This document shows positions 27,901 to 34,317 of a stretch of 64,000 nt of DNA, piece after piece. Under the pieces are notes generated by a model. It saw nothing but the letters and a program-made list of their open reading frames with translations. It was not told the origin of the DNA and ran no database searches. Location of the stretch: contig JACKCF010000001.1 in the NCBI GenBank assembly GCA_020634165.1, positions 1,612,001 to 1,676,000 on the forward strand, written 5' to 3'. The position numbers and the translations under genes are program-made. Numbering within the stretch: the first letter of the stretch is position 1; each line of letters opens with the position of its first letter. The DNA comes from Anaerolineaceae bacterium (GTDB taxonomy: Bacteria > Chloroflexota > Anaerolineae > Aggregatilineales > Phototrophicaceae).

Positions 27901-28217
27901 CTTTATTCGATGTGCTGCGCCTGTCCTTGACGACACAGTTCAATCCGGCGGCCATTGATGACGCTACACTCGGCATTGTCATCGACCAGACACTGCAAGG
28001 CCTGGGCAAAACGCAGGAAGATATTCTGTCGGAAGCGGTCGATACGCTGCGGCGACTCAATGCCCAGTACATCGCCATTCCGGAGCCGCTCATTGAGCAG
28101 ACTGAGCCGCAGGTGGCTTATTTTGTCAGGGTGCTGGCAGAGCAGGGCGTGCTGACCGAGCCGCAGATCAATGCTGGTACGATTCTGTATCATGTGGATA
28201 CATCGGCCTGGAATTAG
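21972..28217 (+). CDS. Giant GT39 - DUF2298 (Chlor_Arch_YYY) fusion membrane protein with SBP-like and LysM-like inserts
   Basis: This 2081-residue protein has two full membrane modules. Module 1 (residues ~1-1030): membrane helix ~25-43, then the GT39 catalytic loop with MHPDERF (D59-E60), interrupted at ~61-210 by an insert whose later part (~108-180, containing IGTIDGTF and ALANGEIAALVMD) resembles a type-2 solute-binding protein. The loop resumes at YFDTECSPYNPHN (~212), and about ten helices and an exported beta-rich domain (~640-1030) follow. Module 2 (~1046-2081) matches DUF2298: GGEKPMDFAY (~1175), YINYYYFGF (~1207), YGDLHAHMINMP (~1424), then a LysM-like segment (~1748-1793) and a soluble end. 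Module 2 is paralogous to the next gene. I infer a surface-glycan transferase, possibly using both modules on one substrate. The reading frame is intact over 6.2 kb. Confidence 0.82.
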   Translation: MRLTGNNGDIAADAIGFVQPKRASNALIVLPLLLLVVLLGGYFRFNSLNWDDFSDMHPDERFLTRSSLPLIGGRLEFTPDSAVPPQKVIVTYANTNFYDGASLSFDTTSRIGTIDGTFTVDAIRWTYGIDRVMTYPNETAAATALANGEIAALVMDETVTSVFLIVDENTGATYLNIEGTPQVQIIDTLSSEEIQQSRCLERYPETGGIGGYFDTECSPYNPHNAGTGFYAYGTLPVLMAHTVSTFVQQQDVAGSDIFDFEGGTLIWRFLSAFFDVGSIIVIYFIGARTNNRWVGLFSALLYAAAPLAIEKAHFGTVNSITAFFVILGIWAAVGVQQRGRLFYYAVFGIALGAAVAGRINTAPLAGLVVLAAMVQMVPFLDRSLDWNERQRIASHATFGLVISAILALITFRIANPYAFMGPGFISFSLDHRWLADLSSAQYGVSGNMDAAPNWQWVGRPPYLFPLKDMILWGMGIGMGFMAWIGWAWSGYRLLKGRTGSLANLLPFVWTTVYFAWIGRLWVMTMRYYLPLYGALALLGGWAIYALWRASRERDLPLLRGITLFFGILLALIPAYYLASATAFTTTVVVAAVLALFLIVLALAPGLPRARAVGLGTFVLAFTVLWGLMHNNIYMHQLTRVQASQWVWENVPGDFSMQIEGAPEGTPLINIALPNSRPESSTEPDNMLSAASQLIREVPAFIEFVAPATGTISSVYSPHIADPFGSPEEEVLQISIATTDDLQSLALLTVSQDFPRDNHILGDAYTFTFDQPFQVEEGRRYTFKVEALAGNILTSGAVIAVEAPWDDRLTTIKACQLPEGITLADDPLPGLRGYDDCNGREPWYGLVQSYDIDLSYPIDETIKRDIILNALEVSDYIGITSNRFYDTLSRNPIRWPMSNRYYEALFNGELGFDLVEMRHEQYEFGPLSVSDQYLPTFDSPQWLNELEADEAFHVYDHPTVFIFKKRADYDQARVVQILNEASIVRVEQAYAQPGELGAAVGNVVYWSSLDADEAPTALMQRPQSSEINEQGGTWSQRFDSNSILNTNEVIGVIGWWLLLFVIGLITWPLLYTAFPTLADRGYAFAKIVGLLILAWVAWMLGSVGVLAWSQGGLFVLLLLLTLTSAWFAWRRRESMIAYIRAHWSRILWIEILTIILFVAFIGVRLTNPDLWHFAKGGEKPMDFAYFNAVLRSTVFPAYDPWYAGGYINYYYFGFVVVGSPVLMLKLVPAFAYNLIVPTLFALTGIGAFSVAFNIVAALRDRRRNAEDDADEPSPTRQASPWLAGIVALLLCVVVGNLDTVRVLVNGIATMGGYQQYDSIESYYREQYLEQFGIRQDTSGALVLPVDMEVELVNRLNSANIVDRLSYEINQGVNLLVGFSTGLGKLSEGQPLLIGSDRWYWGPSRVLNEFPVSSGNAITEMPYFTFLYGDLHAHMINMPVILFALLFVFNEVLLADSRARKIFDRALAIGLGALAIGLMTAINTWDWPSFMVFGAVGLGYAWWLRWRNITRHSLVDMFFTIGGFLFFARFVAIAHTSWYAAVYQSVELYQGRKTPLWAYFDIHGLFLLLIVSLLIWETGRWFRSVHVKALRGKGIWISVGALVAGVLTAVALIMMAMGYQVAIIVIPLIIWIVALFFRPGQSRVMQVVLVMAGFALALSLAVEIVTVTGDIGRQNTVFKFYMQIWLIFSVVGGAAFAWLFTSSDRWRAGLRFIWYLPLMVLFVIAAMFPITATRARALDRYSPSAGLYHSVLPEQTLQEIADYYFVTPQWLREINNLPEDAEPTAGETMTIIPPSELETPATTLDGLNYMQYAVHHPLNSEAAVLINLEHDYNIIRWLQENAVGSPVIIEGRNPASEYTWTGRIAINTGLPSVLGWNFHQRQQRTFDPLPTMVQLREGNINYFYDTADIAGAVNILRTYDVKYIILSTYERIWSTPQGLAKFDVMVEMGLLNKIEIDSNAFIYETNPQTMADFALAQNALFDVLRLSLTTQFNPAAIDDATLGIVIDQTLQGLGKTQEDILSEAVDTLRRLNAQYIAIPEPLIEQTEPQVAYFVRVLAEQGVLTEPQINAGTILYHVDTSAWN

Positions 28218-28283
28218 CGGAAAAGTGCGCTTGGCCGTGTATGTAATGATGCACGGCATCTTTAGGGGAAAGACACAATACGC

Positions 28284-30875
28284 ATGGATTTGATACTGGA
28301 TTGGATTGCACGCGAAGGCTACATTTTCGTCAGTTGGTGGCTGATGATTGCGATTGCTGGCTGGACAGTGATGCCGCTGGCATGGCGGCTGCTCGGTGGC
28401 TTGCCAGATCGTGGTTACACGCTGGCAAAGCCGCTTGGCCTGCTGCTGATTGGCTTTGTCTACTGGCTGCTGGTAAGCCTGGGACTGCTTGGTAACACCA
28501 CTGGCGGTATCCTCATCGCCTGGCTGATTGTCCTCGCCATGGCGTTCATCACCCTGAATCGTTTGCGTGGCAATGCTATCTCCTGGTCTGCTTACTGGCG
28601 AGAAAACCGTACAGTTATCATCGTCTCGGAATTGCTATTTGCCGTACTTTTCTTTACCTGGCTCCTCTACCGTGCCCACAATCCAGATACCTACACCACC
28701 GAAAAGCCGATGGAACTGGCTTTCATCAGCAGCATCATGCGTAGCGATACGTTTCCACCCAATGACCCCTGGTTATCAGGTTATGCCATCAGCTATTACT
28801 ACTTCGGCTACGTGATTGCGGCTATGCTCTCGATGCTCAGTGGTGTGACCAGCAGCATTGGTTTTAGCGCCATGTTCTCGGCCTTGTTTGCCCTCGCCGG
28901 AACCACTGCGTTTGGTGTTGGCTACAACCTTGTTCGTGCTCGCGGTATTGCTCAGTCTGCTGCGGAAGTTGCCATTGATGCTGCCAAGCGCATTCAGCCG
29001 CGTTTTGTGCCCTTGTCAGCCGGAATGCTAGCGTTGTTCCTCGTTGTGCTGATGGGCAATTTCCAGACGCTGCTGATTGAACTCCCGATGCAGTCGAACA
29101 TTGTTACAGAAGATTATCTCAACTTCTGGGGACAGCCTCGCGCCTCATTCGAGCGTCTTGATGACCGAATGTATGCCTATGACCCTGACGCCTCGCTCAG
29201 ATTCGAGCCAGCGACCTGGGGCTACTGGTGGTGGTTCGGCGCGTCCCGCGTCCTGGGGGACTACAACCTTGATGGCACAAACTCCGGCGAACCTATTTCT
29301 GAGTTCCCGGCCTTTAGCTTTGTATTAGGCGATACGCACCCTCACGTTTTGGCGCTGCCGTTCGTCATCATGACCATTGGCCTCATGCTCAACCTGCTGT
29401 TGACGTGGCGCGCACCGAACAGATATGAAATCGGTCTCTATGGCCTGATTATCGGTGGCCTCATCTTCATGAATGCCTGGGATGGGCCGATTTATCTGGC
29501 GGGCATCATCGGTGCGGAAGCACTCCGGCGCGTGATGCGCGGGAACGGACGGTTGCGTATCGGCGATTGGTGGTCCTTGTTTATGTTGGGCCTGGGACTG
29601 CTGTTTATTGCCATCATTGCCTATTTGCCATTCTTCATCGGCTTCCGATCACAGGCATCCGGTTTTCTGCCCAACATCATCCAGCCGACGTATTTCCCGC
29701 GCCTCTTCCTGATGATGGGACCGCTGCTCTTGCTCTCCGGCGCATTTGTCGCCGTCGAGTTGTGGCGAGGACGCCGCCGCATGAACTGGTCGCTCGGCCT
29801 GACGATTGGTCTGGGCCTGCTTGCGCTCCTGATATCAGTCATGCTCCTGCTCATTTTCCTCAGCAGCTTTAACGCGGGACTTTACGCACGTGTTCAGGGC
29901 TTTGTGGATATGAATGGTGGTTGGGCACAGGTATTGCCGCAGGTATTGCAACGGCGCTTTGCGCATGGCCTGACCAGTGTTGTCCTCCTGACCATGATGA
30001 TTATCGTCATCGCGCGGCTGTTCCCACGTATATTGGGCATTTCCGAGACCGATGATGACGACCAGGTGGTCACTTATGCGCCTTCTACCGGATTCGCGCT
30101 GCTGCTGGTCGGCATCGGAACCACGCTGCTCTTCGTGCCGGATTTCCTCTACATTGCAGATAACTTCGGCTGGCGTATCAACACCATCTTCAAGTTCTAC
30201 TATCAGGCCTGGGTGACGCTCAGTATTGCCGGGGCCTACGCCACCTACACCATCCTGGCCGATGCCCGACTTGCACGTCCGGCAATGCCACTTCGCTTGG
30301 CATTTGGCGCCATGCTGGTGGTGATTATCGCGGCTGGCAGTATTTATCCGCTGGCAGCAACCTACAGCCGGGCCTATGTGGAGCGTGGCGCGCCGTCAGT
30401 GCTGTCGATTGATGGTGGCGATCTCAGCCTGTCCAGCAATATGATCGAAATGGTTCACTGTGTCGATAGGGTAGTTGGCGACACAGAAAATGTCGTCATT
30501 GCTGAGGCATCCCTGCACAGCTATAAATCCAATTACGCCCGTGTTGGCACCATCACCGGACTGCCGATTCTGCTCGGTTGGCCCGGTCATGAAGGCCAGT
30601 GGCGTGGTCCGACATTTGGAGAAACGGCTGGCTCACGTCAGGCTGACTTGCAGATTCTCTATACAGCTCCCATCTGGGATATTGCCCAGCAGATCATCGA
30701 CAAATACAGCATCGACTATGTTGTCATTGGCTCAACCGAGCGCCAGACTTACGAAACCTCATCCGATGGTGTACATATTCCGATTGCTGAGGACATCTTC
30801 GCCGCGAATGGCACCCTGGTCTGTGAATATGGTGAGGAGCGCGTGTATCACGTTACTTCCACCAGCGGTGACTAA
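28284..30875 (+). CDS. DUF2298 (Chlor_Arch_YYY) family membrane protein
   Basis: This 863-residue protein has about 15 membrane helices. It aligns by eye with the second half of the preceding protein: PDRGYTLAKPLGLLL against ADRGYAFAKIVGLLI, TEKPMELAF against GEKPMDFAY, AISYYYFGYVI against INYYYFGFVVV, and GDTHPHVLALP (~residues 348-358) against GDLHAHMINMP. These shared acidic and His residues face the exported side in the first and middle loops, as expected of a GT-C-like active site. The C-terminal ~140 residues form a soluble domain with a Rossmann-like IDYVVIGSTERQTY segment seen also in the paralogue. The family is known in Chloroflexi and Archaea but has no established reaction; a role in glycan transfer is inferred. 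Confidence 0.82.
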   Translation: MDLILDWIAREGYIFVSWWLMIAIAGWTVMPLAWRLLGGLPDRGYTLAKPLGLLLIGFVYWLLVSLGLLGNTTGGILIAWLIVLAMAFITLNRLRGNAISWSAYWRENRTVIIVSELLFAVLFFTWLLYRAHNPDTYTTEKPMELAFISSIMRSDTFPPNDPWLSGYAISYYYFGYVIAAMLSMLSGVTSSIGFSAMFSALFALAGTTAFGVGYNLVRARGIAQSAAEVAIDAAKRIQPRFVPLSAGMLALFLVVLMGNFQTLLIELPMQSNIVTEDYLNFWGQPRASFERLDDRMYAYDPDASLRFEPATWGYWWWFGASRVLGDYNLDGTNSGEPISEFPAFSFVLGDTHPHVLALPFVIMTIGLMLNLLLTWRAPNRYEIGLYGLIIGGLIFMNAWDGPIYLAGIIGAEALRRVMRGNGRLRIGDWWSLFMLGLGLLFIAIIAYLPFFIGFRSQASGFLPNIIQPTYFPRLFLMMGPLLLLSGAFVAVELWRGRRRMNWSLGLTIGLGLLALLISVMLLLIFLSSFNAGLYARVQGFVDMNGGWAQVLPQVLQRRFAHGLTSVVLLTMMIIVIARLFPRILGISETDDDDQVVTYAPSTGFALLLVGIGTTLLFVPDFLYIADNFGWRINTIFKFYYQAWVTLSIAGAYATYTILADARLARPAMPLRLAFGAMLVVIIAAGSIYPLAATYSRAYVERGAPSVLSIDGGDLSLSSNMIEMVHCVDRVVGDTENVVIAEASLHSYKSNYARVGTITGLPILLGWPGHEGQWRGPTFGETAGSRQADLQILYTAPIWDIAQQIIDKYSIDYVVIGSTERQTYETSSDGVHIPIAEDIFAANGTLVCEYGEERVYHVTSTSGD

Positions 30876-30963
30876 GTCTTTTGCGGCTGATACGTGTATA
30901 GTAAGGTAACCAGCGCACTAAAGTGCTTGAACAAGTCAATTTTATGAGGGTAGCCAGGACGAT

Positions 30964-32937
30964 ATGCAAGCTGTGAGCACAGAACCGAACTCCCAGGCCG
31001 CAATCTCACAACCCCAGGTGACCATCTCCTGGGAAGTGGTGGCCTATGCTGTTTTGATCATAGCGGCTCTGCTGCTGCACCTCGCGGAACTGGACAGTGT
31101 GCCGATGGCCCAGGCCGAGGCCCATCAGGCCATGCGCACACTTCAGATTGTTGCGCCGCAAACACCCGGCAATGCGCCCGCCCCGGATAGCCCGATCTTG
31201 TTTGTGCTCCAAAGTCTCGCCTTCTCAATCATGGGCGCATCGGAGCTTTCGGCACGGTTGGGAACCGTTCTTGGCGGCATGCTCCTGATCCTGACGCCAT
31301 TGCTTTTCCGACGCTTCATCGGTCGCGAACGCACCTTCCTCCTGGCGGTCCTCCTGGCGGTCTCCCCGACGATTTTCGTCGTCTCGCGTCAGGCAGACGC
31401 TTTCATCTGGACGGCTGTCTTTGCCATGACGACTGTAGCCCTGGTTTGGCGCGTCTGGGCCGATGGCCCCCGATCTTCGAGTGTCTTGTGGTTGGCTGCC
31501 AGTGTGGCCGGACTCATCCTGCTCTCGGATTCCGGCGGCCCATTATTGGCTGCGATGATGGCGCTTGCCGCATGGCTCGCGCTCTGGTGGAGCGCCTTCC
31601 GCGCGCCCGATGAGGTTGATGAATCTGGCGAAGTGCTGTTCCAGAATGCGCGCGCATGGCTGCAAATCTTGCCCTGGCGCACCATGTTGGCCGCCTTCGC
31701 TGGCATCACTATCGTGGCCAGCACTCTGTTCATGCTGTATCCGGCGGGTTTGGGACACGTGGGTAATCTGCTGGCGAACACGCTGGCGGGTTTCGTTCGA
31801 CCTGCAGCCGCGACGATGCCGCCTGGGTTGGGACTGGCGGGCCTCCTCGTCTATGAGCTGGGCTTCGTTATTCTGGCTTTAGCAGCAATCATTAGCCTGA
31901 TGCGGCAGGGACGCTTTGGTTACGTTCAGCGCTTCTTGGCAATCTGGGCATTGCTGGCCGCAGTCACCGGCCTGCTGTATCGTGGAGCAACACCTGCTTT
32001 TGCTATCTGGTCGGTTCTGCCGATGGTCTTCCTCATTGCTGACTATGCCCTTGGCTTATTCAGCAACATTCCGGTGATTGTCTACTGGACCGAAGGCTTC
32101 GTGGAGCAGGATGCGTCTGGTCAGCGCTATGCATGGATCAAATATGCCATCAGCCTGCTGATTATCGGTGCCTTTGTCATTGTATCCGTCCACTTGCAGG
32201 AAATTGGTCGCGGCTTGCAGCGTATTCCTGTCGGTGCTGGCCTGGGTGATGCCCTCGCCACCATGCGCGAACCCATCATGGCGGAGTTCCGCTATAGCTT
32301 GCTGTTCTTCTTTGTGACGCTGCTGTTCATCGTCATCAGCCTGATGCTGGTTGCCAGCATTTGGGGCAATCGAACCATGTTGCAGGCCCTGGGGATCGGT
32401 TTCTTCGTCTATGTGATTGGGACGAGCCTTGGTGGCGGTTGGCAGACAGCGGTTGTCCATGCCAGCAATCCCGCTGAATACTGGTACAGCGCCACCACAG
32501 AGCCAGATGCTTATCTGCTGCGAGAAACGCTCTATGAAATCTCTGAACGAGAATCCGGCGGCGAACCACTGATTAGTATCGTTGCTGTGCGCGGGACAGC
32601 CCTGGAAGATGATGGTCTGGTTGGCTGGCTGCTGCGCGACTATCCCAATACGGAATATGTTGGCACCTTTGCAGAAGCCGCTCGTAATCCCATTGTGCTG
32701 CTGCCAGAAGTCGACGTGAACCTGCTCAACCTGGGCGGCGATTATGTCGGCCAACCGTTTGAAATTATGCAGCCCACTCTGGCCTATGATGTCAGCCTTG
32801 TCGATGTTGTCGCCTGGATGGGGCAGCGCCGTTTGCGCTCGTTTGTGGGTAACAAATATACCGTTTCACTCTGGCTGCGTCAGGATGTCTACGATGCCTT
32901 GCCAGAAGAAGAACGTGAACGCCTGGGAATTGACTAA
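30964..32937 (+). CDS. GT39/Agl23-like membrane protein with degenerate catalytic loop
   Basis: This 657-residue protein has about 12 membrane helices and a C-terminal soluble domain (~520-657) with GDYVGQPFEIMQP. Its N-terminus (ISWEVVAYAVLIIAALLLH) resembles that of the Agl23-type protein encoded at 34318. In the first loop, where that protein has SHDESLH, this one has MAQAEAHQA (48-56), so the Asp-Glu pair is reduced to a single Glu52. The segment DSPILFVLQSLAFSIMG replaces the HGPILF region. It may therefore be a non-catalytic partner, or use a different acid. ATG has AGGA six bases upstream. The sigma-factor gene follows after 70 bases. Confidence 0.7.
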   Translation: MQAVSTEPNSQAAISQPQVTISWEVVAYAVLIIAALLLHLAELDSVPMAQAEAHQAMRTLQIVAPQTPGNAPAPDSPILFVLQSLAFSIMGASELSARLGTVLGGMLLILTPLLFRRFIGRERTFLLAVLLAVSPTIFVVSRQADAFIWTAVFAMTTVALVWRVWADGPRSSSVLWLAASVAGLILLSDSGGPLLAAMMALAAWLALWWSAFRAPDEVDESGEVLFQNARAWLQILPWRTMLAAFAGITIVASTLFMLYPAGLGHVGNLLANTLAGFVRPAAATMPPGLGLAGLLVYELGFVILALAAIISLMRQGRFGYVQRFLAIWALLAAVTGLLYRGATPAFAIWSVLPMVFLIADYALGLFSNIPVIVYWTEGFVEQDASGQRYAWIKYAISLLIIGAFVIVSVHLQEIGRGLQRIPVGAGLGDALATMREPIMAEFRYSLLFFFVTLLFIVISLMLVASIWGNRTMLQALGIGFFVYVIGTSLGGGWQTAVVHASNPAEYWYSATTEPDAYLLRETLYEISERESGGEPLISIVAVRGTALEDDGLVGWLLRDYPNTEYVGTFAEAARNPIVLLPEVDVNLLNLGGDYVGQPFEIMQPTLAYDVSLVDVVAWMGQRRLRSFVGNKYTVSLWLRQDVYDALPEEERERLGID

Positions 32938-33007
32938 ATCCGAATGAGGAATTCGCGCATCACCTGTGTAATTACAGTGAGATTCCGATCATCAGCAGGT
33001 CCGACTT

Positions 33008-33610
33008 ATGTTAGAACATGATGACCAACAGCAAGCTGTGGACGAAGCCATCATCGAGCGATGTATGGCTGGCGATCAGCTTGGTTTCACCGAGTTGTAT
33101 GAGCGTTATGCGGCCAGTGTCTATCGCCTGTGCAACACGCTCCTGAACACACAGGAAGATGCCGAAGACGTTGTACAGGAATCATTTGTCTACGCCTTCA
33201 AGAATATTGATCGCTTCGATAGCGACAGAGCAACATTTAAGACCTGGCTCTTTACCATTGCTGTCAGCCGCTGCCGCAACATGTACCGACGCAAGCAGTT
33301 CCCGTTGGTAGCCTTATCCGCTGCATTGCAGCTCAGGTTGCCTTCTTCCAGCGGCGAACACCCTGAGACAGCTTTGGCACAGAGCAACGTCCGCGATGCG
33401 GTCGAAGAAGCCGTTCGGTCGTTAGCGCCGCACCTGCGCGAGCCGCTCGTCCTGCGCTATGCTCACGGCCTGACCTATCGTGAAATCGCCGAAATCATGG
33501 GCTGTCCGCAAAAAACAGCGGAAAGCCGTGTGAGACTGGCCCACCAAAAGCTGCGCAAAATCATGCAGGGGCAGGGCCGCTCTCTTTTAGAAGAAATCCT
33601 GCTGATCTGA
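33008..33610 (+). CDS. ECF-type RNA polymerase sigma factor
   Basis: This 200-residue sigma-70 family protein has only regions 2 and 4. Region 2 spans ~residues 28-100 (YRLCNTLLNTQEDAEDVVQE with the FKTWLFTIAVSRCRN segment). Region 4 spans ~135-190, with a helix-turn-helix LTYREIAEIMGCPQKTAESR. The linker is ~30 residues. ECF sigma factors redirect RNA polymerase to stress or envelope promoters. The next gene encodes an anti-sigma factor with a zinc-finger motif, forming the usual pair. The pair lies inside the glycosylation locus, so members of that locus or their products may be its targets or signals. No obvious ECF-type GGAAC promoter was spotted just upstream. Confidence 0.93.
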   Translation: MLEHDDQQQAVDEAIIERCMAGDQLGFTELYERYAASVYRLCNTLLNTQEDAEDVVQESFVYAFKNIDRFDSDRATFKTWLFTIAVSRCRNMYRRKQFPLVALSAALQLRLPSSSGEHPETALAQSNVRDAVEEAVRSLAPHLREPLVLRYAHGLTYREIAEIMGCPQKTAESRVRLAHQKLRKIMQGQGRSLLEEILLI

Positions 33611-33665
33611 CGAATGCCTTTTTGATTATTGAGATGATCTGTACCTAGTCTGAAGAAGCGTTGGA

Positions 33666-34259
33666 ATGATGAACACTCTCAGATGCCAATATGTTCAAAG
33701 TCGTATCGCTGCCTTCGTCAACAACGAATGCACCGAGCGCGAGCGTCGTATTGTTGGCCAGCACCTGGATAAATGCTCAACCTGCGAAGCAGCTTATCGC
33801 AAACAGCGCGGCTTACAGCGCGATATTAAGCGTGATCTTCCGCGTATGGGGTCCGCCACATCTGGCCAGTTGAACGCCATCTGGCAGCGTATTGAACAGG
33901 ATTTAGCGACCCCAACCCCGCAGCCCACATCGAATGCGCTTCGCATGCCGTCCAGTACATGGCATTATGGGCTGGTTGCCGCGATGGCTGTCATTCTGCT
34001 GACGCTGGCCTGGTTTACCGATAGCAACTCGGTCTACGCCGCCGTGCCATCACAACCCGTGCCCCAGGATGTGGTCGAGCCGCGTATCGCGACCCCTGTG
34101 CGCATTTCCAATCAGCAGAGTGTCGCCATTGCCTTCGCGACGGAATACGTCACCGAAAACGAACAGACGGCACCCGCCAGCGGTGGCATCCTGCATAATA
34201 CGCCCCGGCAAACGCCGGAACCCGTGACCACCCAGACAGAAGTCAATCGCACGCAGTAG
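33666..34259 (+). CDS. Zinc-finger anti-sigma factor, single-pass membrane protein
   Basis: This 197-residue protein has an N-terminal zf-HC2/ZAS domain with H33-x3-C37-x2-C40 (HLDKCSTC) and an upstream Cys7, the metal-binding pattern of RsrA/ChrR-type anti-sigma factors. One membrane helix (~98-116) follows a linker, and the last ~80 residues are outside the membrane, rich in Pro, Thr and Gln. It should hold the ECF sigma factor at the membrane until a signal, oxidative or envelope-derived, releases it. It begins 55 bases after the sigma gene. ATG at 33666 or 33669 may be used. Confidence 0.88.
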   Translation: MMNTLRCQYVQSRIAAFVNNECTERERRIVGQHLDKCSTCEAAYRKQRGLQRDIKRDLPRMGSATSGQLNAIWQRIEQDLATPTPQPTSNALRMPSSTWHYGLVAAMAVILLTLAWFTDSNSVYAAVPSQPVPQDVVEPRIATPVRISNQQSVAIAFATEYVTENEQTAPASGGILHNTPRQTPEPVTTQTEVNRTQ

Positions 34260-34317
34260 CCTGAACAGACAATCACCCGCATGATGACTGCGGTTAGTTA
34301 ACCAGAGAGAGAAGAGT

